DNA of 64,000 nucleotides from Sodalis sp. Psp. Its GTDB lineage: Bacteria; Pseudomonadota; Gammaproteobacteria; Enterobacterales; Enterobacteriaceae. Of the stretch, positions 57,217-64,000 are shown one piece after another (the stretch's first letter is position 1; every line of letters starts with the position of its first letter). Made by a program: the position numbers and the translations under genes. The stretch covers positions 138,885 through 202,884 of the forward strand of contig JAHCVB010000002.1 of NCBI GenBank assembly GCA_024648745.1, in the 5' to 3' direction. Under the pieces are notes generated by a model. It did not search any database. It was not told the DNA's origin and saw only the letters and a program-made list of their open reading frames with translations.

Positions 57217-58299
57217 ATGAAATCTTCTATAATCTCTAAATTGAAGGCGTTGCAAAAGCACCATGAAGAAATGGAAGTTTTACTCGGTGATCCTAAGATC
57301 ATTGCCGATCAGGAGCGTTTCTGCACTTTGTCGAAAGAGTACGCGCAGTTAACCGATATCACCAACTGCTTTCAACGTTGGCGTCAAGTTCAGGAAGATA
57401 TTCATGCCGCGGAGAATTTTTTGCAGGATCCGGAAGTGATTAATATGGCTCAGGAAGAACTGAAAGTATCCCGAATCAACCAGGAACAACTCGAACGGCA
57501 ACTACAGATGATGCTGCTGCCGAAAGATCCTGATGATGAACGCGGCTGCTTTATAGAAGTGCGCGCTGGTACTGGCGGTGATGAAGCGGCGCTGTTCGCT
57601 GGAGATCTGTTCCGTATGTACAGCCGTTTTGCTGAAACCAAGCGATGGACAGTGGAGATCGTTAGCGTCAGCGACGGCGAACATGGAGGCTACAAAGAAA
57701 TCATCGCTAAAGTGTCCCACGAAGGCGCCTATGGCCAGTTGAAATTCGAGTCTGGAGGTCATCGTGTACAGAGGGTGCCGGAAACGGAGTCCCAAGGCCG
57801 CATTCATACCTCTGCTTGCACTGTGGCAGTAATGCCAGAAATCCCAGAGTCGGAGTTACCAGAAATCAAGGCCAGTGATCTGCGCATTGATACCTTTCGT
57901 TCATCCGGTGCTGGTGGTCAGCATGTTAATACTACTGACTCAGCTATTCGTATCACTTATCTACCAACCGGCCTGGTGGTGGAATGCCAGGATGAGCGTT
58001 CCCAGCACAAGAACAAAGCTAGAGCCATGGAAGTGCTGGTGGCGCGTTTGCGCGTCGCCGAGATACAGCGTCGGCAGCAGGAAGAGTCCTATATGCGCCG
58101 CAATTTACTGGGCAGCGGCGACCGTTCTGACCGCATCCGTACCTATAACTTTCCACAGGGTCGAGTGACTGATCACCGAATCGGTCTGACGTTGTACCGA
58201 CTTGAGGAAATCATCGAAGGCAAGCTCTATATGCTGATCCAACCTATCATGCAGGAATATCAGGCCGATCAACTTGCTTCGTTATCCAAAATGCCTTGA
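57217..58299 (+). CDS. prfA: peptide chain release factor 1
   Basis: RF1 reads UAA and UAG stop codons and triggers peptide release. It has 360 residues, as in E. coli. The stop-codon recognition motif PxT reads PET in [13 protein letters not shown] (E. coli PAT), and the peptidyl-transferase motif GGQ is in [13 protein letters not shown]. All domains align. Since hemA upstream is broken, prfA must use transcripts passing through the hemA remnant or a promoter within it. The stop overlaps the prmC start. Confidence 0.98.
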   Translation: MKSSIISKLKALQKHHEEMEVLLGDPKIIADQERFCTLSKEYAQLTDITNCFQRWRQVQEDIHAAENFLQDPEVINMAQEELKVSRINQEQLERQLQMMLLPKDPDDERGCFIEVRAGTGGDEAALFAGDLFRMYSRFAETKRWTVEIVSVSDGEHGGYKEIIAKVSHEGAYGQLKFESGGHRVQRVPETESQGRIHTSACTVAVMPEIPESELPEIKASDLRIDTFRSSGAGGQHVNTTDSAIRITYLPTGLVVECQDERSQHKNKARAMEVLVARLRVAEIQRRQQEESYMRRNLLGSGDRSDRIRTYNFPQGRVTDHRIGLTLYRLEEIIEGKLYMLIQPIMQEYQADQLASLSKMP

Positions 58300-59147
58300 T
58301 AACGTGGCAACAATGGCTGACTCAGGCCTGCATCAGGCTGCGCATGGCCGCGAGTCCTAGTGCAAAACGGGATGCCGAGATTCTACTTGAAAAGGTGACC
58401 AGCGTGGCACGCACTCGGTTGCTCTCCTTCGGAGAGACGGTGCTGTCGACCGTGCAGTGCACGCAGTTGGAAGTGTTGTTACAACGTCGTGAACAAGGCG
58501 AGCCTGTAGCCTATTTGACTGGAGAGTGCGAGTTCTGGTCCCTGCGACTGCGTGTATCGGCCGATACGCTAATTCCTCGTCCTGATACCGAATGTGTGGT
58601 CAGGCAGGCGCTAGACTTACTGCCGGCCGTTCAATCTGATGTATTGGATCTGGGTACCGGCACCGGCTCTATCGCCCTAGCGTTAGCCTCAGAACGGCCT
58701 GCCTGGCGGATAACCGGTGTCGATCGCCAGCCGGGCGCTGTAGTGCTTGCGAGTGACAATGCTGCTCAACTGGGAATAAAAAATGTTCAGTTCCTTGATG
58801 GCGACTGGTTTGAACCATTGCAGGCAAAACGCTACAATCTTATTGTAAGCAATCCACCCTATATTGAGGCGAATGATCCCCACCTTTTGCAGGGTGATGT
58901 GCGTTTTGAACCGCGCAGTGCGCTGGTGTCGGGAGAAGACGGGCTAATGGATTTGATGACGATTTGCCGACAAGCAGATGTACATCTGCTACCCGGCGGT
59001 TGGCTAATACTTGAGCATGGTTGGCAGCAAGGAGACACAGTGCGAGCCCTACTTGCCAATGCTGGTTTTAGCCATATCGCCACTCTGCGTGATTACGGTT
59101 ACAATGAACGTGTAAGTCAGGGACAGTGGTGTCCTGATCAAAAGTGA
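58296..59147 (+). CDS. prmC: release-factor glutamine methyltransferase PrmC
   Basis: PrmC N5-methylates the GGQ glutamine of release factors. I take the TTG at 58296 as start: it overlaps the prfA stop by four bases (TTGA), as expected for translational coupling, and gives a start aligned with E. coli PrmC. The 283-residue protein shows the SAM-binding motif [14 protein letters not shown] and the substrate motif NPPY in [11 protein letters not shown], with [14 protein letters not shown] before it. The TTG start implies low, coupled expression. Confidence 0.96.
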   Translation: MITWQQWLTQACIRLRMAASPSAKRDAEILLEKVTSVARTRLLSFGETVLSTVQCTQLEVLLQRREQGEPVAYLTGECEFWSLRLRVSADTLIPRPDTECVVRQALDLLPAVQSDVLDLGTGTGSIALALASERPAWRITGVDRQPGAVVLASDNAAQLGIKNVQFLDGDWFEPLQAKRYNLIVSNPPYIEANDPHLLQGDVRFEPRSALVSGEDGLMDLMTICRQADVHLLPGGWLILEHGWQQGDTVRALLANAGFSHIATLRDYGYNERVSQGQWCPDQK

Positions 59148-59640
59148 TCAATGAAAGGACTGAAAATACATAATGTTCACTATTGTAGTTTGCATCTTGC
59201 CTTAATGCATCATTGTCTGTACACAGAGCAATTCATTCACATCATGCGTAAGTGCCTGCGTTGCAAACTATCTCCATAACGCTGCTCTCCAGCCTGTCTA
59301 CAACAAGACTAATATGGCTGCTTTTTTCAAATTCTTTGAGTAAGAGAATGATACACATTAGACAATCTGATTCGACTTTGCTATTAACAATTGTCCTCGC
59401 TCTGCTGCACAATCTGACTACGATGCTCTATGCTATTTTGTTCTGGAGTAAATCTACAAGGTGTCGGTAAATTTTTAACCTCAATAATATGGCTTGAATC
59501 TTATTTAATAATGACGACACGACGAATGATATTTCTGATTAAGAAGTAAAAAGTATGCAGCTATCCGAAAAATTTAGAAGAGGTGGGTAAAATACTATGA
59601 TACGTAAATTTCCTGGTGCTCTTTAGTTCACCATCGAGAA
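59148..59640 (+). pseudogene. sirB2: possible sirB2 remnant and spacer
   Basis: sirB2 follows prmC in E. coli. Around 59235-59460 a hydrophobic plus-strand frame (TISITLLSSL, then TLLLTIVLALLHNL) is placed and spaced like the membrane segments of SirB2, but residue matches are weak and an early stop interrupts it. I record it as a likely but unproven remnant. Confidence 0.3.
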
Positions 59641-59760
59641 GATAATCATGCGTTGATGACCAACCGGCTTAACTATTTTGTCAAGCAGTGCCTAGAAAAT
59701 CCGATCAGCAAAATTATCAAGGTTCAAATTCACTCCTGTCGGGAAAATTGGTTACTTTTC
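59641..59760 (+). pseudogene. sirB1: C-terminal remnant of SirB1 (YchA)
   Basis: The plus strand reads RLNYFVKQCLENPISKIIKV, which aligns with the C-terminus of SirB1 (LSYFVEQCPEDPISEMIRAQ). Nothing convincing of the transglutaminase-like and TPR parts is left upstream. It sits immediately before kdsA, the sirB1 position in E. coli. Confidence 0.75.
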
Positions 59761-59816
59761 ATTTACCAGTGGCGATCTTTACTGCTTGTAATTACATTAA
59801 TTCAATTAAAAGGTGA

Positions 59817-60674
<858 letters not shown>

Positions 60675-62295
60675 CTCTACTGCAACAGAGCCGGTATCCG
60701 TTGTTTGGTAATGATGATGTCTTAGGTGTACAGAAGAACACAGCATTCAATTGAGCGACCGAGTACGCCAGTCTCAACGAGCAAAATCGATAGTCCTTTG
60801 CTCGAAAACTGAATAAAAAGACCGTATTGTACTGCAACGTCTCAGGCAATCGCCCCAGATCCGTCACCTAATAGATGATGATATAAGATGGTAACGGTAT
60901 CTTTTAACTGGAGGATTTGGGGATTATAGGACTTCAGCATTTCTTAATGTAAGAGCCTTAAAAGACTGGGAGGATGGGTATCCATTATTTAGAAAACAGA
61001 CAGAATGAAGGGAAAAACGCGATTTGTTGTCAGAAACCCTTACCGAGTGAAGAGAGAAATGAGGCTGCTTAAGTAGCCATGAAATGTAAAAATTATAAGG
61101 GAAATGATAATTACGAACGTTAGGTCTGGCAAAATTTCGAGTCTAGTAGTCATCGTGTATAACAAAAAATGCTGCCGACACTAACGAGACGGCAACTTGT
61201 TAGTAATTTCGTTTCACAGCGACATTATCTCCTATGGATATATTCTCATTCTCATTTTTATATTATTTTATTTATACCTAATTGTGCAACTTAGGTGAGG
61301 CTATCGCTCGAATATCATGGCCAAAAGAAACATTATTAGAATTAGAGTATTAATTTATCTACACAAGACTTTTTGTAAAATCAGCCTATAGAGACACCTT
61401 TAGCATTACCGATAAATCCCCTCCGTTTTTTATTAGAACAACGACAGACGCCGTTAGTATATTCTCAAACATGTTGACTAATAGATTTAATATAGTTTTT
61501 TTATAGTACATTGATGTGATGGGAACCTTATGTTTGAGCGAACGAGATGCATCAGTACCCTCTCATAAACTGTGAAGGTGCCTTCTGTCTGTGGGCTTTC
61601 TGAGTCACGATACAATTCCGCAGTAAAACACACATACCAGTTAATAGAGACAGCCAGTTGGTCAGGTGTTCCTCCTAGCCTGACAAAAGACTCCATAAGT
61701 GGAATTTTACTATGTGCGTGTGCGATTTCTGTTCTACTGTAGCAAAATATGGTTAAGCTAATTAAGTGATTATGTAAGCAATTCAGGTAATTTAGGTCAA
61801 AGAGCCAATGAATAAAACACTATAGGATAATGATGTAGTTTGTAACATCACTGTTAGGAATAGTTTTAGTGTCACTGCTTTTTGTGGCCATTAGTTTAGA
61901 TGTGTCGCGCTAAACGAGCGATGAAACGAGGCCCACTAGAAATTTTCTGATGCGTGGTGAAGCTTTTCCTGAAATAATCATGTAAATACATCACCACCGT
62001 AAGTACCACATGAATAGCCGGTAGCGAGTAACATGGTGCAGAGGTATATAACGATACAACGAGGAGTAACTAATGACACAACCAGGAACTGTCTTCAGCA
62101 TTCTCCAGACCTGTAGTTTCTCATAAGTTCAGATTAAAGTTCAGGAACGCTGAACGTTTATGTGAAGACACCAACAATCTACTCTCATCTCATGAAGCTA
62201 ATCCTGTGGAACTTCATTCAATAAGACGCCTGGAGCACAAAGATCAACGAAAAGTAGTAGTAACAGCAGCACACGCTTGTAATAATGTACAGAGG
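60675..62295. other. long eroded spacer between kdsA and nadE
   Basis: At 1.6 kb this is one of the largest gaps. No gene or remnant is recognised on either strand. kdsA and nadE are not neighbours in E. coli, so the junction of two ancestral segments lies in or near here. Confidence 0.5.
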
Positions 62296-63120
62296 TTATT
62301 TCCAGAAATTGTCGAACACCGTCACCGGTAGATGACGTTTATGTTCTGTGCGTTGATACCAATTTTCAATAATGCGTGCCGCATCGATATCAATAATTTT
62401 ACCCTCTAGATAATCGTCTAACAGTTCATAAGTTACTCCTAGCACCGTTTCGTCCAGCAGTACGGGGTGAGCCTCTTCCAAATCGGCGATTGGTGCTTTG
62501 AGATAGAGATGCTTGGGGCAGCTAAGATGTTTTAATATAGCTCGTCCCTGGCGTTTGGTCAGCCGGAATAGGGGATTGATATCAGTGCCTCCGTCACCGT
62601 ATTTGGTGAAAAAGCCGGTTACTGCTTCTGCCGCATGATCAGTCCCCACCACCAACCCCGAAGTCATGCCGGCAATGCTATATTGCGCCTTCATGCGTTC
62701 GCGCGCCTTGTCGTTGCTTTTGACATGATCGCTTAAGGAAATACCGGCCTCACGTAAGGCTAATTCACTGGCCTGAATAGAACTTTTAATATTAACCGTC
62801 ACCACGCGGTCCGGTTGAATAAATGCAATAGCATCTCGACAGTCCCCCTCGTCTTTCTGCTCGCCGTGAGGTAAGCGAACGGCAATAAAGCGATAATCAG
62901 CTATGCCAGTTTCTCGGCGGAGTTCGCTGGTAGCCTCTTGGCAGACTTTGCCAGTCAGTGTGGAGTCCTGGCCACCACTGACGCCTAGTACCAACGTGCG
63001 CAGAAAGCTGTGCTTTTTCAGGTAAGCTTTGAGAAAATCTACACTGACACGAAATTCAGCTGCCGGGTTAATCGAAGATTTAACTCCAAGCGCTGCTATG
63101 ATCTCTTGCTGTTTAACCAT
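62296..63120 (-). CDS. nadE: ammonia-dependent NAD+ synthetase
   Basis: NadE amidates deamido-NAD+ with ammonia. The protein has 274 residues (E. coli 275) with the PP-loop ATP pyrophosphatase motif [16 protein letters not shown], the [15 protein letters not shown] segment, [20 protein letters not shown] and [11 protein letters not shown]. Intact. It is the final common step of NAD synthesis, so it is expected to be kept. Confidence 0.97.
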   Translation of the reverse strand: MVKQQEIIAALGVKSSINPAAEFRVSVDFLKAYLKKHSFLRTLVLGVSGGQDSTLTGKVCQEATSELRRETGIADYRFIAVRLPHGEQKDEGDCRDAIAFIQPDRVVTVNIKSSIQASELALREAGISLSDHVKSNDKARERMKAQYSIAGMTSGLVVGTDHAAEAVTGFFTKYGDGGTDINPLFRLTKRQGRAILKHLSCPKHLYLKAPIADLEEAHPVLLDETVLGVTYELLDDYLEGKIIDIDAARIIENWYQRTEHKRHLPVTVFDNFWK

Positions 63121-63718
63121 TCGCCTTGTCTCCTAGAACGTGAAACTACGGATATCGAAAGCTAAATTACATAGCCATGGTAAAGCATAAAACTTAAGCG
63201 TTCAGAAGAAAAATGTTATCCATCAGTGGCACATCATCAGTCTATGTAAGTCAGTGCTTACTAAAGCAGTATCCGGAATGAAATGATTAATAAAATTATT
63301 TATGAGCAAATCTTTATCGAATATTAAGTCTAATCTAAGGGTTCTGGAGTTGACAGGAAAATATTACACCAATCCGAAGAAAAGTCAGTAAACACACACC
63401 ATCATAAATATAATGTTAGTAATCTGAATAAGCTTGGAAATATTTTAGTACCGGATCACCGGTAATGATCTTCACGCCATGGCTGCACCGTCGGCACCCA
63501 GCTTCTGATAGTTTGCCAGATACCTTCCGCAACTGACGGTTTCGTCATTATGAAACAATGTGATGTACCGAGTGGTGGTATCTCAAGTGAAATTAGCTGA
63601 AGAATTTACTGTATAGATAGGACAGATCGTTGCCGTCTAGATCCAGTGCGATTAAGGAAGTAAATTATCCGGTAAAAGGACCATCCACTTCCCCTGCTAC
63701 ATAAGCTGCTGCCAGGAG
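63121..63718. other. eroded spacer between nadE and the ClpP-like gene
   Basis: It contains the nadE promoter region. A minus-strand coding-like patch at about 63590-63715 (VAGEVDGPFTG, then IALDLDGNDLSYLYSKF) follows the ClpP-like stop, interrupted by stops. It looks like the remains of a protein that I cannot name. Confidence 0.45.
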
Positions 63719-64000
63719 TTAATCCAGATTCAGCTCGCTGAATGAGGTCACAATCCGCCCTACAATGCCGTAGTCTATCGCCTGCTGCGGTGTCATCCAG
63801 TAATTTCTATCAGTGTCTTTTTTCACTCTTTCCAGCGTCTGGCCGGTGGCATCGCTAATCATCCGGTTCACACGCTCTAACATGAGGATGATTTCCCGCG
63901 CTTCAATCTCAATATCGCTTGCTTGTCCCCGGACACCACCTAAAGGCTGATGAATCATAAAACGCGTATTGGGTAGAGTATAGCGGTGTGCTTTTTCTGC
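63719..64000 (-). CDS. ClpP-like protease subunit, C-terminal part (runs off the right edge)
   Basis: Only the last 93 codons lie in the window; the gene starts to the right. The segment [19 protein letters not shown] holds the catalytic histidine of ClpP (MIHQP) and [19 protein letters not shown] holds the region of the catalytic aspartate (DTERDRF in E. coli). It differs from the usual enterobacterial ClpP by a longer C-terminal tail (SFSELNLD), by [12 protein letters not shown] in place of YQGQATDIEIHA, and by lying near nadE rather than clpX-lon. It may therefore be a second, ClpP-like paralogue. The catalytic serine is outside the window, so I cannot say whether it is active. Confidence 0.85.
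   Translation of the reverse strand, partial: AEKAHRYTLPNTRFMIHQPLGGVRGQASDIEIEAREIILMLERVNRMISDATGQTLERVKKDTDRNYWMTPQQAIDYGIVGRIVTSFSELNLD

Overview
The window reads as a chromosomal segment of a gammaproteobacterium of the order Enterobacterales. Almost every intact protein matches an Escherichia coli or Yersiniaceae housekeeping protein over its full length. The gene order (tsaB close to minEDC; galU-ugd-epimerase next to hns-tdk; tonB-yciBC-ompW-sohB-topA-cysB; lolB divergent from hemA-prfA-prmC) fits a Serratia/Yersinia-like ancestor. The pattern of decay points to a host-restricted symbiont at an intermediate stage of genome reduction, for example a Serratia symbiotica- or Sodalis-type lineage; this identification is inference. 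By my own sum, the 41 intact or partial CDS cover about 38 kb of 64 kb (about 60 %). The rest is mostly AT-rich spacer of 0.4-1.8 kb, in which I could still recognise remnants of cspC, sdaA, dadA, yciB, ompW, lapA, hemA and sirB1, and more weakly yciK and sirB2. No transposase or phage gene was seen.

Layout. 1-5 kb: proQ-prc and htpX. 5.9-9.7 kb: cspC remnant and the manXYZ mannose PTS operon (minus strand). 10.2-14.8 kb: yoaE, sdaA remnant, pabB, tsaB. 16.2-18 kb: minCDE (minus). 19.3-26 kb: dsbB, dadA remnant, dadX, gapA, xthA and tRNA-Tyr. 27.5-35.4 kb: galU-ugd-uronate epimerase, hns, tdk and clsA, with hns-tdk bracketed by two copies of a 163-bp direct repeat. 36.3-49.8 kb: tonB, yciB remnant/yciC, ompW remnant, sohB, topA, cysB, ribA, frameshifted lapA, lapB, pyrF. 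50.4-56.4 kb: fabI, ychF, pth, and the prs-ispE-lolB block (minus). 56.5-60.7 kb: hemA remnant, prfA-prmC, sirB remnants, kdsA. 62.3-64 kb: nadE and the C-terminal part of a ClpP-like protease running off the right edge.

What is kept is mostly information processing (topA, prfA, prmC, pth, tsaB, hns, proQ), envelope building (kdsA, galU/ugd/epimerase, fabI, ispE, lolB, lapB, dadX, clsA), cell division (minCDE), nucleotide and cofactor supply (prs, pyrF, tdk, ribA, nadE, pabB), sugar uptake (manXYZ, gapA) and envelope quality control (prc, htpX, sohB, dsbB). What is decayed is amino-acid catabolism (sdaA, dadA), a porin (ompW), a cold-shock-family protein (cspC), haem precursor synthesis (hemA) and accessory envelope genes (yciB, lapA). 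I did not find a clearly new multi-gene system. The most interesting observations are the 163-bp repeat pair around hns-tdk, the single-base lapA frameshift inside a T6 run, an active-site change plus a short deletion in PyrF, a tRNA-Tyr gene without an encoded CCA end, and two long perfect palindromes in otherwise eroded spacer.
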